From contig NZ_SHMH01000003.1 of assembly GCF_004283755.1 (NCBI RefSeq), positions 401,135 to 465,134 on the forward strand: a stretch of 64,000 bases of DNA, written 5' to 3'. The notes under the pieces were generated by a model, which saw nothing but the letters and a program-made list of their open reading frames with translations, was not told the DNA's origin and did no database searches. Made by a program: the position numbers and the translations under genes. Of the stretch, positions 34,318 to 45,360 are shown piece after piece; the first letter of the stretch is position 1; the number at the start of each line of letters is the position of its first letter. This DNA comes from Pseudoxanthomonas winnipegensis. GTDB lineage: Bacteria > Pseudomonadota > Gammaproteobacteria > Xanthomonadales > Xanthomonadaceae.

Positions 34318-35022
34318 TCAGGCCGCCGGCTCGATCTGCGCGAACGAGGTTACCCGCGGATGCCCGTTGCAGGCGGCCGCATCGCGCGGGGTCGGATAGT
34401 CCTCCAGCCGGTCCAGCAGCACGGTCTGCAGGCCGGCCTCGCGCGCGGCGTCCAGCTCGGCCACCACGTCGGACAGGAACAGCACCTCGCGCGGCGCCAC
34501 GCCGATGCGCTCGACGATGCGCGCATAGCTGTCGCGCTCGCGCTTGCCGCCGATCTCGGTATCGAACCAGCCCGACACCAGCGGCGTCAGGTCGCCGGCA
34601 TCGCTATGGCCGAAGAACAGCTTCTGCGCCGGCACCGAGCCGGACGAATACACGTACAGCGCCAGGCCCTCGCCATACCAGTCCTGCAGGGCCTGGGCCG
34701 CGTCCGGATACATGTGCGCGGTGAAGTCCGCATCGCGGTAGCCAGCCTCCCACACCATGCCCTGCAGCGCCTTGAGCGCGGTGTGCTTGCGGTCGGTGTC
34801 GATCCAGTCCTGCAGCACCGCCACGCGCGCGGCATCGTCCTGCGCCTGCGGCGCATCCGCGCTGACCGCATCCAGCCAGCGGCGCACGTCCGGGTCGTCG
34901 CCGTGGGCGGCGACGAAGCCGGGTAGCGCACGCCGCGCATAAGGAAACAGCACGTCCTTGACGAAGGAAATGCTGCTGGTCGTGCCTTCGATATCGGTGA
35001 GCACCGCCTGCACAACGCCCAT
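34318..35022 (-). CDS. mtnC: Enolase-phosphatase E1
   Basis: MtnC is a HAD-family enzyme that enolises and dephosphorylates 2,3-diketo-5-methylthiopentyl-1-phosphate to the acireductone of the methionine salvage path. The 234-residue protein has the nucleophile motif [15 protein letters not shown], the second motif [14 protein letters not shown], and [17 protein letters not shown] as the metal-binding loop. Its start shares one base with the mtnD stop. Confidence 0.96.
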   Translation of the reverse strand: MGVVQAVLTDIEGTTSSISFVKDVLFPYARRALPGFVAAHGDDPDVRRWLDAVSADAPQAQDDAARVAVLQDWIDTDRKHTALKALQGMVWEAGYRDADFTAHMYPDAAQALQDWYGEGLALYVYSSGSVPAQKLFFGHSDAGDLTPLVSGWFDTEIGGKRERDSYARIVERIGVAPREVLFLSDVVAELDAAREAGLQTVLLDRLEDYPTPRDAAACNGHPRVTSFAQIEPAA

Positions 35023-35579
35023 CAGGAAGCCCGCTCCGGGGTGTAGCGCGGGAAGCTGGCGGCGATGGTCTCGCCGGTGAAGTGGCCGACCCAGCCGTCC
35101 GGCTCGGTGAAGAAGCGGATCGCCACGAAGCTGGGCGACTCGCCCATGTCGAACCAGTGCTTGGTCCCGTCCGGCACGGCGATCAGGTCGTCCTTGACGC
35201 ACTCGATCTCGTAGACCTTGTCGTCCACGTGCAGGGTGAACAATCCCGAGCCGGCGACGAAGAAGCGCACCTCGTCCTCTTTGTGGAAGTGCTCGTCCAG
35301 GAACTTGGTGCGCATCTCGGCGCGCGCCGGATGATCGGGCGCGATGCTGACCACGTCCACCGACTTGAAGCCGCGCTCGGCGACCAGGCGGTCGATGTCG
35401 GCGCGATAGGCGTCCATCACCGCCTCGGGCGAGGCGCCGGGCTCGATCGGCTTGGAGGCCTGCCAGCGCTCGAACAGCACCCCGATCTTCTCGAGCTCGG
35501 TGGCGATGAAATCCGGGTCGTAGCTGGCGAACAGCGGCGTGGACGGATCGGCGTGGTCGAAGATGCGAAGACGGCTCAT
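35022..35579 (-). CDS. mtnD: Acireductone dioxygenase
   Basis: MtnD is a cupin enzyme that splits acireductone with oxygen; with Fe it gives the methionine precursor and formate, with Ni it gives an off-pathway set. The 185-residue protein has metal ligands in [16 protein letters not shown] (two His and one Glu) and the later histidine in GTKHWFDMG. The gene lies between mtnC and mtnB on the minus strand. Confidence 0.96.
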   Translation of the reverse strand: MSRLRIFDHADPSTPLFASYDPDFIATELEKIGVLFERWQASKPIEPGASPEAVMDAYRADIDRLVAERGFKSVDVVSIAPDHPARAEMRTKFLDEHFHKEDEVRFFVAGSGLFTLHVDDKVYEIECVKDDLIAVPDGTKHWFDMGESPSFVAIRFFTEPDGWVGHFTGETIAASFPRYTPERAS

Positions 35580-35673
35580 GGCGGGCTCCTGGCAGGGGGG
35601 CGAAGGCCGGGCGGAAAAGGGTAGCAGCGGCGGCGCAGGGCGGCGTCGCCGCCATGCAACGCTGCAGTGCGAT

Positions 35674-36315
35674 TCAGCCGCGCGCGCCGAGTTTGCGCAG
35701 CTCCAGCTCGCAGTGGAACAGGAACTCGAAGGCCTCCAGGTGGCGGCGCGCTTCGGCCATGGTGCGGCCCCAGGCGTACAGGCCGTGGCCGTCGATCAGA
35801 TAGCCCCACAGCGGGCCCTGGTCCAGCAGCGCGTCCACCTGCGTGGCCAGCACGGTCATGTCCTGGGTGTTGGGCAGCACCGGCACGTCGATGGCCATCT
35901 CGTGGGTGCTGTTGCCGTGGAAGGCCTTGAGCAGCTCGTAGCCTTCCAGGCGGATATGGCCGGCACCGGCGTACAGGCGCGAGGCGATGGTCTGCACCAG
36001 CGAGTGGGTGTGCAGCACGCAGCCCACCTCCGGGAAGCGCCGGTAGAGCTGGGTGTGCAGCAGGGTCTCGGCCGAGGGACGCTTGTCGGTGGCCACCGGC
36101 CGGCCGTCGAAGTCCACGACCATGATGTGCTCGCGGCCCATGCGGCTCTTGTCCGCGCCGGAGACGGTGATCGCGGCATGGCGATCGTCCAGGCGCTCGG
36201 AGAAGTTGCTGCTGGTAGCCGGGGTCCAGCCCAGGCGCGCCAGCTCGGCCACGTTGTGGGTGATGTCGTCGGCCAGCACGGCCAGGCGCGCGGCATCGAA
36301 GGGGAGGCTGTTCAT
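35674..36315 (-). CDS. mtnB: Methylthioribulose-1-phosphate dehydratase
   Basis: MtnB belongs to the class II aldolase/araD family and dehydrates methylthioribulose-1-phosphate. The 213-residue protein has the zinc site [13 protein letters not shown] and a third histidine near [12 protein letters not shown]. It is the first gene of the three-gene operon mtnB-mtnD-mtnC. The isomerase MtnA and a kinase or phosphorylase for earlier steps are not in the window. No SAM riboswitch is seen in the 36 bases between mtnB and the permease gene upstream. Confidence 0.95.
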   Translation of the reverse strand: MNSLPFDAARLAVLADDITHNVAELARLGWTPATSSNFSERLDDRHAAITVSGADKSRMGREHIMVVDFDGRPVATDKRPSAETLLHTQLYRRFPEVGCVLHTHSLVQTIASRLYAGAGHIRLEGYELLKAFHGNSTHEMAIDVPVLPNTQDMTVLATQVDALLDQGPLWGYLIDGHGLYAWGRTMAEARRHLEAFEFLFHCELELRKLGARG

Positions 36316-36351
36316 GCCGCCATTTTACCGCGCCGGCTTGACCGATCGACG

Positions 36352-37779
36352 TCAGCCCTGGCCGCGCAGCCGGCTGTGGCGGTAACCGTAGGCGGCGTAG
36401 ATGACGAAGCCGATCACCGTCCAGATCACCATCAGCATCCAGTTGTGCGCGGTCATGGTCGACAGCAGCAGCAGGCAGCTGCCGATGCCGGCCAGGCAGA
36501 TCGCCCAGGCGAAGGGGATGCGGAACGGGCGCGGCAGCTGGGGCTGGGTGCGGCGCAGGATCAGCACGCCGGCGCAGACCGAGGCGAAGGCGATCAGCGT
36601 GCCCATCGAGGTCAGCTCGCCGAGCACGTCCAGCGGGAACACCGCCGCCAGTACCGCGATGCCGATGCCGGTGATCACCGTGTTGATGTGCGGGGTGCGG
36701 TACTTGGGATGGATGCGGGTGAACACCGTCGGCAGCAGGCCGTCGCGGGCCATGATCATGAAGATGCGCGGCTGGCCGATGATCATCACCAGCACCACCG
36801 AGGACAGGCCGATCAGCGCGCCGATCTCCACCACCAGGCGCAGCCAGCCCAGCTCGGGATGCGCGGCCACGGCGGTGACCACCGGCTCGTCGGTGCCGAG
36901 CATGGAATAGGGCACCAGGCCGGTCATGACCGCGGCCATGGCGATGTAGAGCACGGTGCAGATCACCAGCGAGGCGAGCATGCCCACCGGCAGGTCGCGC
37001 TGCGGCTTGGTCGATTCCTGCGCGGCCACCGACACCGCCTCGAAACCGATATAGGCGAAGAACACGATCGCCGCCCCGCGCACCACGCCGTCCCAGCCGA
37101 ACTTGCCTGGGCCCTGCGCCTCGGGGATGAAGGGATGCCAGTTGGCCGGATCCACGTACTTCCAGCCGGCGAAGATGACCAGCAGGATCAGACAGGTCTT
37201 CAGCACCACCATGGCCATGTTCATGGCCGAGGACTTGCGGATGCCGACATAGCACAGCCAGGTCAGCAGCAGCACGATGGCCGCGGCCGGCAGGTTGGCG
37301 ATGGCGCCAGTGGGCTGCAGCTTGCCGTCCAGCGGCGCGCTGACCAGCGCCGCCGGCAGGTGGATGCCGAACTGGTCGAGCAGGCTGAGGAAATAGCCGG
37401 TCCAGCTCACCGCCACGGCCGAGGCCGACACGCCGTACTCGAGCACCAGCATCCAGCCGATGAACCAGGCCGCCGCCTCGCCCAGCGTGGCGTAGGTATA
37501 GGTATAGGCCGAGCCGGACACCGGCACCATCGCGGCGAACTCGGCATAGGCCAGCGCGCAGAAGGTGCAGCACAACGCGGCCAGCACGAAGGACAGCATG
37601 ATCGCCGGCCCCGCATGCTGCGCGGCGGCCTGGCCGGTGATGACGAAGATGCCGCCGCCGATGACCGCGCCGATGCCCAGCGCGGTCAGGCCCCAAGGTC
37701 CCAGCGTGCGATGCAGCTGCAGGTCCTGCGCATCCTGGGTGAGCTGGCCGGGATGTTTGATGCGGAGCAGCTGCTTCAT
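36352..37779 (-). CDS. APC-family amino acid permease
   Basis: This 475-residue protein has about 12 membrane segments and the APC marks GIGAVIGGGIFVITGQAAA near residue 36 and FFAYIGFEAVSVAAQEST near residue 225. It is closest in style to the cationic amino acid transporter (YfnA/CAT-like) branch. The conserved VPVSGSAYTYTYATLGE segment is shared with its neighbour, so the two are paralogues that arose by tandem duplication. Substrate is not determined by sequence. Confidence 0.92.
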   Translation of the reverse strand: MKQLLRIKHPGQLTQDAQDLQLHRTLGPWGLTALGIGAVIGGGIFVITGQAAAQHAGPAIMLSFVLAALCCTFCALAYAEFAAMVPVSGSAYTYTYATLGEAAAWFIGWMLVLEYGVSASAVAVSWTGYFLSLLDQFGIHLPAALVSAPLDGKLQPTGAIANLPAAAIVLLLTWLCYVGIRKSSAMNMAMVVLKTCLILLVIFAGWKYVDPANWHPFIPEAQGPGKFGWDGVVRGAAIVFFAYIGFEAVSVAAQESTKPQRDLPVGMLASLVICTVLYIAMAAVMTGLVPYSMLGTDEPVVTAVAAHPELGWLRLVVEIGALIGLSSVVLVMIIGQPRIFMIMARDGLLPTVFTRIHPKYRTPHINTVITGIGIAVLAAVFPLDVLGELTSMGTLIAFASVCAGVLILRRTQPQLPRPFRIPFAWAICLAGIGSCLLLLSTMTAHNWMLMVIWTVIGFVIYAAYGYRHSRLRGQG

Positions 37780-37807
37780 GGAAGGATCCGGTGCGGTCAG
37801 TGGAAGA

Positions 37808-37832
37808 AACAACGGCCGTCTAGCGGCCGTTG
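37808..37832 (-). terminator. Intrinsic terminator between the two permease genes
   Basis: On the minus strand the stem AACGGCCG / CGGCCGTT with a short loop is followed by TGTTTCTT. It lies just after the distal permease gene, so the two permeases are probably separate units. Confidence 0.7.
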
Positions 37833-37865
37833 TCGGGGTGCGTCGTACGAAGCGGCGCGATCTGC

Positions 37866-39383
37866 TTAGTGCTGCTCGTTGCCCGGCGCCAGATGGCTGC
37901 GCTTGCGGCTGTAGAGCGTGTAGATGATCAGGCCCAGCACCGCCCAGCCGGCGAACACGCCCTTGGCGACCATGCTCAGGTTGACGAACAGCAGCAGACA
38001 GCCGGCCACCGCCAGCGGGCACACGACCCAGGCGAACGGCGTGCGGAACGGGCGCGGACGGTCGGGCTGCTGCTTGCGCAGCACCAGCACGCCGATGGAC
38101 ACCATGGCGAAGGCCAGCAGGGTGCCGGAGTTGGAGGTGTCGGCCAGCTTGCCCACCGGGAACAGCGCGCCGCAGAAGGCCACCACCAGGCCGGTGGCCA
38201 GGGTGATCACGTGCGGGGTGTGGAAGCGCGGATGCACGCGCGAAAGACGCTCGGGCAGCAGGCCATCGCGCGACATGGTGAAGAAGATGCGGGTCTGGCC
38301 GAACATCATCATCAGGATCACCGACGGCAGCGCCAGGATGGCGGCCACGCCGATCCAGTTGCCCAGGTTCGGCCAGCCGATCAGGCGCAGCACGTGGGCC
38401 AGCGGCTCATGGCTGCAGACCAGCGCCTCGGAGCCCTTGCAGGCCGCGGCGAAGGCCTGGCTGCCGGGCTCCAGCGGCACGCCGTCGGGGCCCATGATCG
38501 GCTGCGCGCCGACCGCGCCGACCGCGGCATAGCCCACCAGCAGATAGAAGATGGTGCACACCGCCAGCGAGGCGATCAGTCCGATGGGGATGTTGCGGTT
38601 GGGGTTCTTGGTCTCCTCGGCCGCGGTGGAGATCGCATCGAAGCCCACGTAGGCGAAGAAGATCGACGCGGCCGCGCCGAGCACACCGATGCCGCCCAGC
38701 GGGCTGCCCCAGCCACCGGGCAGGAACGGGGTGAAGTTGGCGGTGTGCGAGGTCGCCACCGGCAGCGCCATGACGATGAACAAGGTCAGTGCGATGATCT
38801 TGATCGCCACCAGCACCGAGTTGACCTTGGCGCTCTTGGAGGTGCCGATCACCAGCAGCCAGGTCACCAGCAGCGCGATGCCGAAGGCCAGGATGTTGAA
38901 GCTGCCGCCGGCGAACAGGCCGGTCTGCAGCGCGGGCGGCAACGCCAGCGCGCCGGGCTGTACCAGGCCGAACAGGGTCGTGTTGGCGAGCAGGCCGTTC
39001 ATGTAGCCCGACCAGCCCACGGTCACCACCGCCGCGCCGATGCCGTATTCCAGGCCCAGCGCCCAGCCCACGATCCAGGCGATCAGCTCGCCCAGCACGC
39101 CGTAGGTGTAGGTGTAGGCCGAGCCGGAGACCGGCACCATCGAGGCCAGTTCGGAATAGGCCAGCGCGGCCAGGCCGCAGACCACCGCGGCGATCACGAA
39201 GGCGATCATCATGCCCGGGCCGGCCTTCTGGCCCGCTTCGGCGGTCAGCACGAAGATGCCGGTACCGATCACCGCGCCGATGCCCAGCATGGTCAGCTGG
39301 AAGGCACCGAGCTGGCGCGTCAGCGCTTTCTTCTCGGCGGTTTCAAGAATCTTGTCGAGCGGCTTGACGCGCCAGAACAGCAT
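37866..39383 (-). CDS. APC-family amino acid permease
   Basis: This 505-residue paralogue of the neighbouring permease has 12 to 13 membrane segments, GIGAVIGTGIFVLTAEAGQ near residue 34 and FFAYVGFDAISTAAEETKN near residue 240. An extra loop around residues 300-335 contains two cysteines (AACKGSEALVCSHEP) and is absent from the partner, which may mark a periplasmic difference. It is preceded by about 160 bases that contain no other gene. Confidence 0.92.
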   Translation of the reverse strand: MLFWRVKPLDKILETAEKKALTRQLGAFQLTMLGIGAVIGTGIFVLTAEAGQKAGPGMMIAFVIAAVVCGLAALAYSELASMVPVSGSAYTYTYGVLGELIAWIVGWALGLEYGIGAAVVTVGWSGYMNGLLANTTLFGLVQPGALALPPALQTGLFAGGSFNILAFGIALLVTWLLVIGTSKSAKVNSVLVAIKIIALTLFIVMALPVATSHTANFTPFLPGGWGSPLGGIGVLGAAASIFFAYVGFDAISTAAEETKNPNRNIPIGLIASLAVCTIFYLLVGYAAVGAVGAQPIMGPDGVPLEPGSQAFAAACKGSEALVCSHEPLAHVLRLIGWPNLGNWIGVAAILALPSVILMMMFGQTRIFFTMSRDGLLPERLSRVHPRFHTPHVITLATGLVVAFCGALFPVGKLADTSNSGTLLAFAMVSIGVLVLRKQQPDRPRPFRTPFAWVVCPLAVAGCLLLFVNLSMVAKGVFAGWAVLGLIIYTLYSRKRSHLAPGNEQH

Positions 39384-39546
39384 CGCGGAATTCCCCAGGG
39401 TCGGTAAAGGCGAAAGGGATCCGCTGCCCCCTTGGCGCGCGGATGGGATCGCCGAACCTTACCCGTCATACTGTCCGTTGCACAAGTTACCTTGTGCCCT
39501 TGCTGCGGCCCGACGGGCCGCCGGCCTGGGCATGGGGCGAGGTCCT

Positions 39547-40098
39547 ATGTCCGACGATTCCCGCGCCGCGCTGACGGCGCAACTTCAGGCCTACCAGGCA
39601 CGCTGGCCGGCTGAACACGAGGCGGTCGCCAACTTCCTGGCGCTGCTCTCGCACCCGGACGCGTTCGTACGAGCGCGGCTGGAGTCCCATTTCACGGCCT
39701 CGGCCTGGCTGGTCAGCGGCGACGGCACGCGCGCGGCGCTGATGCACCACGCCAAGCTGCGGCGCTGGCTGCAGCCCGGCGGCCACGCCGACGGCGACGA
39801 GGCGCTGCCGACGGTCGCGCTGAAGGAGGCGCAGCAGGAGACCGGCCTGACCGACCTGGTCGTGGACGCGGCGGCGATCTTCGATCTGGATCGTCACTGG
39901 ATCCCCGAGCGTGGCGAGGTGCCGGGGCACTGGCACTTCGATGTGCGCTACGTGGTGCGCGCCCTGGGCAGCGAGGCCTTGATCGGCAACGAGGAATCCC
40001 TGGCCCTGGCCTGGCGGCCAATCGCCGAGGTCGCCGCCGATCCGGACCCTTCGCTCAGCCGCATGGCGCGCAAGTGGCTGGCCTCAGCCGCCACCTGA
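39547..40098 (+). CDS. NUDIX hydrolase
   Basis: This 183-residue protein has a NUDIX box in the segment that begins GGHADGDEALPTVALKEAQQ and continues ETGL; the usual REUXEE is read as KEAQQE, a mild variant. Residues 1-45 form a helical lead. The end of the domain carries NEESLALAWRPIAEV. The family splits nucleoside diphosphates linked to another group; the substrate is unknown. The ATG at 39547 was chosen because upstream in-frame codons run into the divergent permease gene. Confidence 0.9.
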   Translation: MSDDSRAALTAQLQAYQARWPAEHEAVANFLALLSHPDAFVRARLESHFTASAWLVSGDGTRAALMHHAKLRRWLQPGGHADGDEALPTVALKEAQQETGLTDLVVDAAAIFDLDRHWIPERGEVPGHWHFDVRYVVRALGSEALIGNEESLALAWRPIAEVAADPDPSLSRMARKWLASAAT

Positions 40099-40154
40099 CC
40101 GCGCCTTGATTTTTGTGGGAGCCACTGTCTCCCGGATCAGGCCGCGGTCTCCTT

Positions 40155-40296
40155 GTAGAGCGGAGCTTGTGGCAATCCCCTTTTGGGGACTCCGCTGGGG
40201 CCTTCCCCCACGAACCGAACGAAGAGCAGCGGAGCAAGCTCCGCTCTACAGGTGGAAGCCGCCCTTGTGGCCTTTTTGACCAATGGCGGCTCCCAC
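40155..40296. repeat. REP/BIME-like palindrome cluster, copy 4, with a nested hairpin
   Basis: Module A starts GTAGAGCGGAGCTTG at 40155 but is then broken by a short segment with its own hairpin (AATCCCCTTTTGGGGACT); the other arm is intact at 40227-40249. Module B follows at 40252-40296 and ends in CCAATGGCGGCTCCCAC. It lies between the convergent NUDIX and serA genes. Confidence 0.8.
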
Positions 40297-40316
40297 ACAT
40301 CAGGTTTCGTCGAGGA

Positions 40317-41555
<1,239 letters not shown>

Positions 41556-41697
41556 GGGGGGAGCGGGTGGGGAGCGAAGCGGGGCGCCACTATGCCAGAT
41601 TGCGCCCGGGCCACGCCGTCGCGCCATCTGGACGTGGCGTTGCAGGGCTGGCACGCTGGCGCACCCTTGAAAACAAGCCGTTTCGCGCGCAACCGTC

Positions 41698-43086
41698 ATG
41701 ACCGATTCCCTGCTTGATTCGCTGCGCGCGGCGGTGCCCGACCTGCGCCTGAAGACCGACGCCGGCGACCTGGAACACTACGGCCGCGACTGGACCCGGC
41801 GCTGGACGCCCAATCCCTTGGCCATCGCCCTGCCGGGCAGCGTCGAGGAAGTGCAGGCGGTGATGCACTGGGCCGCGCAGCGCCAGGTCAGGGTGGTGCC
41901 CTCCGGCGGCCGCACCGGCCTGTCCGGCGGCGCGGTGGCGGCCGATGGCGAGCTGGTCCTGAGCCTTGAGCGCATGAACAAGGCGCTGGCCTTCGACCGC
42001 GTCGACCGCACCCTGACCGTGCAGGCCGGCATGCCGCTGGAGGCCGTGCACAACGCCGCGCGCGAGCATGGGCTGGAGTATCCGGTGGACTTCGCCGCGC
42101 GCGGTTCGTGCTCGATCGGCGGCAACATCGCCACCAACGCCGGCGGCATCCGCGTGATCCGCTACGGCAACACGCGCGAATGGATCGCCGGGCTGAAGGT
42201 GGTCACCGCGCAGGGCGAGCTGCTCGATCTCAACCGCGCGCTGGTCAAGAACTCCTCCGGCTACGACCTGCGCCAGCTGATGATCGGTTCGGAGGGCACG
42301 CTGGGCATCGTGGTCGAGGCAACGCTGCGCCTGGCCGATCCGCCGCCGCCGACCAATGTGATGCTGCTGGCGCTGACCAGCTTCGAGGGGCTGATGGAGG
42401 TGTTCGCCGCGTTCCGCGAGCGGCTGCGGCTGGAGGCCTTCGAGTTCTTCACCGACATCGCGCTCAGGCACGTGCTGGCGCATGGCGCGGTCAAGCCGTT
42501 CGACGAGGTCTATCCGTACTACGTGGTGACCGAGTTCGCCGTGGGCGACGAGGACAGCGAGGCGGCGGCGATGGCCGCGTTCGAGGCCTGCATGGAGGCC
42601 GGCTGGGTCGCCGATGGCGTCATCAGCCAGTCCGACGCGCAGGCCCAGCAGCTGTGGCGCCTGCGCGAGGGGATCACCGAGTCGCTGGCGCCTTATGTGC
42701 CGTACAAGAACGATGTGTCGGTGCGGATCTCGCAGATGCCGGCCTTCCTGGAGCAGACCCAGGCGCTGCTGGGCCAGGCCTATCCGCATTTCGAGGTGGT
42801 GTGGTTCGGCCATATCGGCGACGGCAACCTGCACATCAACGTGCTCAAGCCCGAGCAGATGGCGCAGGCGGACTTCGTGCGCGACTGCGAGCAGGTGACC
42901 AAGCTGCTGGCGCAGGCGCTGAAGGCGCATGGCGGCAGCATCTCGGCCGAGCACGGCATCGGCCTGGTCAAGAAGCCCTACCTGGACAGCACGCGCGGAC
43001 CGGCCGAGATCGCGCTGATGCGCGGCATCCGCAAGGCGCTCGACCCGCAGGGCCTGCTGAATCCGGGCAAGCTGTTCGATCCCTAA
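41698..43086 (+). CDS. FAD-linked oxidase, probable D-2-hydroxyglutarate dehydrogenase
   Basis: This 462-residue protein has a PCMH-type FAD domain (residues 35-215; VVPSGGRTGLSGGAVA and SCSIGGNIATNAGG) and a C-terminal FAD-oxidase domain with HIGDGNLHINV and EHGIGLVKKPYL. It belongs to the GlcD/D2HGDH/D-lactate dehydrogenase group. It is divergent from serA with a 142-base gap. In Pseudomonas, D2HGDH removes the D-2-hydroxyglutarate that SerA makes, and the gene pairing here supports that function over glycolate or lactate oxidation. Confidence 0.9.
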   Translation: MTDSLLDSLRAAVPDLRLKTDAGDLEHYGRDWTRRWTPNPLAIALPGSVEEVQAVMHWAAQRQVRVVPSGGRTGLSGGAVAADGELVLSLERMNKALAFDRVDRTLTVQAGMPLEAVHNAAREHGLEYPVDFAARGSCSIGGNIATNAGGIRVIRYGNTREWIAGLKVVTAQGELLDLNRALVKNSSGYDLRQLMIGSEGTLGIVVEATLRLADPPPPTNVMLLALTSFEGLMEVFAAFRERLRLEAFEFFTDIALRHVLAHGAVKPFDEVYPYYVVTEFAVGDEDSEAAAMAAFEACMEAGWVADGVISQSDAQAQQLWRLREGITESLAPYVPYKNDVSVRISQMPAFLEQTQALLGQAYPHFEVVWFGHIGDGNLHINVLKPEQMAQADFVRDCEQVTKLLAQALKAHGGSISAEHGIGLVKKPYLDSTRGPAEIALMRGIRKALDPQGLLNPGKLFDP

Positions 43087-43181
43087 GCGCTTGCGGAGCG
43101 GTGGTGCGCCCGGCCGCGGCTGCGGTAGCCTTGCGCGTCGCGGGCGCCATCGGCGCCCCGTTCAATGCGTGGAGTGGATCG

Positions 43182-43493
43182 ATGCGTCAGTGGATCGTAG
43201 TGGGCCTGCTGCTGGGAATGGCCGCGCCGGCCTGGGCGATGAGTTCGGCGGCCGGTGCCGCCGGCGGCACCTCGAGCGCGGGCAGCGCCGGGTCTTCGGC
43301 GTCCTCGGACAGCTCTTCGGACAACGACAAGCTGGTGCTCGATGCGCGGGTGGACGCGGCCAGCTTCGTGGCCAGCGACGGCGCGATCCGCGGCGCTCGC
43401 CTGGAGGCGGCCCTGCGCAGCCTGCGCGAACGCGACGCTGACGCGCGCCAGCGTTCCGACCTGCAGCTGGCGCAGGCCATCCTGGCCCTGTGA
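43182..43493 (+). CDS. Small secreted DUF2388-type protein
   Basis: This 103-residue protein has a signal peptide (residues 1-19, ending PAWAM), a Gly/Ser-rich stretch (residues 20-48), and a conserved-looking end DAASFVASDGAIRGARLEAA with SDLQLAQAILAL. That end matches DUF2388 as I know it from Pseudomonas, where such small genes lie next to DUF4105-type genes, as here. It overlaps the next gene by four bases. Function is unknown. Confidence 0.8.
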   Translation: MRQWIVVGLLLGMAAPAWAMSSAAGAAGGTSSAGSAGSSASSDSSSDNDKLVLDARVDAASFVASDGAIRGARLEAALRSLRERDADARQRSDLQLAQAILAL

Positions 43494-45355
43494 ACCCGCC
43501 CGACCGGCCGCCGCGTTCGCGGTGGCTGGGCTCTCGGCTGCTGGCGATCTGCCTGCTCGGATGCGGCCTGCCGCAGATCGCGCAGGCGGCGTTGCATCTG
43601 CAGCTGGATACCGCCGCGTTGGATGCCGACGAGCGGGCGGCATCGCAGGCCTTGTTCGACGACGTGCAGGCGCGCCTGCCGGTCGCCTGGCGCCAGGCGC
43701 TGGACACTGTACCGGTGCAGTGGCGCGACGATCTGCCTGCGGCCGTGCATGGGCGCGCGACCGGCGCCGGCCAGGTGCTGCTGCCACGCAGCTTGTTGTA
43801 CGACTGGATGCGGGCCAGCGACGAGGCGGCGCGTACGCCGGCGCGCGCCGCCCTGGTCCACGAACTGGCGCATCTGCTGGATCGCAGCGCGGCCGGCGGC
43901 TTCTCGCGCGACCCGCGCCTGTTGGATCTGGCCGGCTGGCAGATCGGCAGCTGGCCGCGCCTGAAGCTGCGCCTGCGCCACAACGCGTTCACCGACCGCA
44001 CGCCCGATGCGTACGAGCTGTTCTCGCCGCAGGAATACGTGGCGGTCAATCTGGAGCATCGGATTCTCGATGCCGACTACGCCTGCCGCCGCCCGCTGCT
44101 GGACGCGTATTTCGCCCAGCGGCTGGGCTCGATGCCGCAGGCCGGCCGGGACTGCGCGCCGGGTGTCGCGTTCTTCGAGGACCGGCCGGCAGCGCCGCTG
44201 CTGGCGCTGGACCCCGAACGCGTCTACGCCGTCGACTACCTGCTGGCCGACGGCAACGACGCGCCGATGAGCCGCTGGGGCCACAGCATGCTGCGCCTGG
44301 TGATCTGCGCGCCGGGCCGCCCGCGCGGGCCGGACTGCCGGCTGGACCTGCAGTACCAGCGCGTGCTCTCGTTCCGCGCCTTCATCGACGATGTGCAGAT
44401 CTCGAGCTGGGGCGGCCTGACCGGGCGCTATCCCTCGCGCCTGTACCTGCTGCCCATGCTGCAGGTGATCGACGACTACACCCAGGGCCAACTGCGCGGC
44501 CTGCGCTCGGTGCCGCTGACGCTGTCGCGCGCGCAGATCGCCGCGCTGCTGCGGCGTGCCGCGCAGGTGCACTGGAGCTACGACGGCGGCTACCGCTTCG
44601 CCTCCAACAACTGCGCGTTCGAGACCTACAAGCTGCTGCGCGACGGCGTGCCCGCGCTGGATGCGGGCGGGCGGCTGTCGGGCATCACGCCCAACGGCTT
44701 GTTGCGCCGCCTTGAACAGGCGCGCATCGCCGATGGCCAGGTGCTGGCTGACCTGGAGCATGCTGGCCGCGCCGGCTATTACTTCGCACCGGCCAGCGCG
44801 CAATACCAGGCGATGCTGGACATCGCCCGCGCGCGCCTGGGGCTGCCCGCGCAGTCGGTCGAGGACTGGTTGTCGCAGCCGCCGCAGCGGCGCGCGCCAT
44901 GGATCGAACGCGCGGACCTGCGCGCCAGCGCCGCACTGCTGGTGCTGGAACAGGCCGCGCGCCGTCGCCAGGACCTGCTGGCACGCGATGCGCTCAAGCG
45001 CCGCTTCCTGCACGGGCGCGGCGATGCCGACCTGGATGCCGGTCGCACCCGCCTGCGCGACCTCCTGGAGCACGAGGGGCTGTTCGCCCAGCCCGCGCTG
45101 CTGCTGCAGGGCCAGCCCGGCTACGGCCTGCCGCAACAGGCCGAGCGCGACTTCCTGCAGGCGAAGGGCAGCGCCTTGCTCGGCCGGCAGCACGCCGCGC
45201 GCGATACGCTGGAACACGACGCGCGCCTGCTGTTGCCGCAGGAGCTGCGCGATCAGATCGACGGCACCGACGCCAACCTGGCCGCGCTGGGGCAGCGTCT
45301 GCGCACGCTCGAGCGCGACACTGGCGTGCCCAGCCTGCGCGGCCTCGCGCCCTGA
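43490..45355 (+). CDS. DUF4105-type envelope protein with an HExxH motif
   Basis: This 621-residue protein has an N-terminal signal or membrane segment (residues 13-34, LLAICLLGCGLPQIAQA, with a lipobox-like LLGCG). A zinc-type motif, ALVHELAHLLD, lies near residue 127. The DUF4105 part carries SRWGHSMLRLVICAPG near residue 260 and FASNNCAFETYKLLRDG near residue 370, where the His and Cys resemble a papain-like pair. The C-terminal 200 residues are helical and charged. The presence of both a metallopeptidase-like and a cysteine/histidine module suggests an envelope peptidase, but no activity is known to me. It overlaps the DUF2388 gene and is convergent with efpL. Confidence 0.82.
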   Translation: MNPPDRPPRSRWLGSRLLAICLLGCGLPQIAQAALHLQLDTAALDADERAASQALFDDVQARLPVAWRQALDTVPVQWRDDLPAAVHGRATGAGQVLLPRSLLYDWMRASDEAARTPARAALVHELAHLLDRSAAGGFSRDPRLLDLAGWQIGSWPRLKLRLRHNAFTDRTPDAYELFSPQEYVAVNLEHRILDADYACRRPLLDAYFAQRLGSMPQAGRDCAPGVAFFEDRPAAPLLALDPERVYAVDYLLADGNDAPMSRWGHSMLRLVICAPGRPRGPDCRLDLQYQRVLSFRAFIDDVQISSWGGLTGRYPSRLYLLPMLQVIDDYTQGQLRGLRSVPLTLSRAQIAALLRRAAQVHWSYDGGYRFASNNCAFETYKLLRDGVPALDAGGRLSGITPNGLLRRLEQARIADGQVLADLEHAGRAGYYFAPASAQYQAMLDIARARLGLPAQSVEDWLSQPPQRRAPWIERADLRASAALLVLEQAARRRQDLLARDALKRRFLHGRGDADLDAGRTRLRDLLEHEGLFAQPALLLQGQPGYGLPQQAERDFLQAKGSALLGRQHAARDTLEHDARLLLPQELRDQIDGTDANLAALGQRLRTLERDTGVPSLRGLAP

Positions 45356-45360
45356 GGCGT

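Noticed and set aside
35674..37869. Very long open frames opposite the mtnB and permease genes
   Set aside because: They are histidine/glutamine/arginine-rich antisense readings of high-GC genes on the minus strand.
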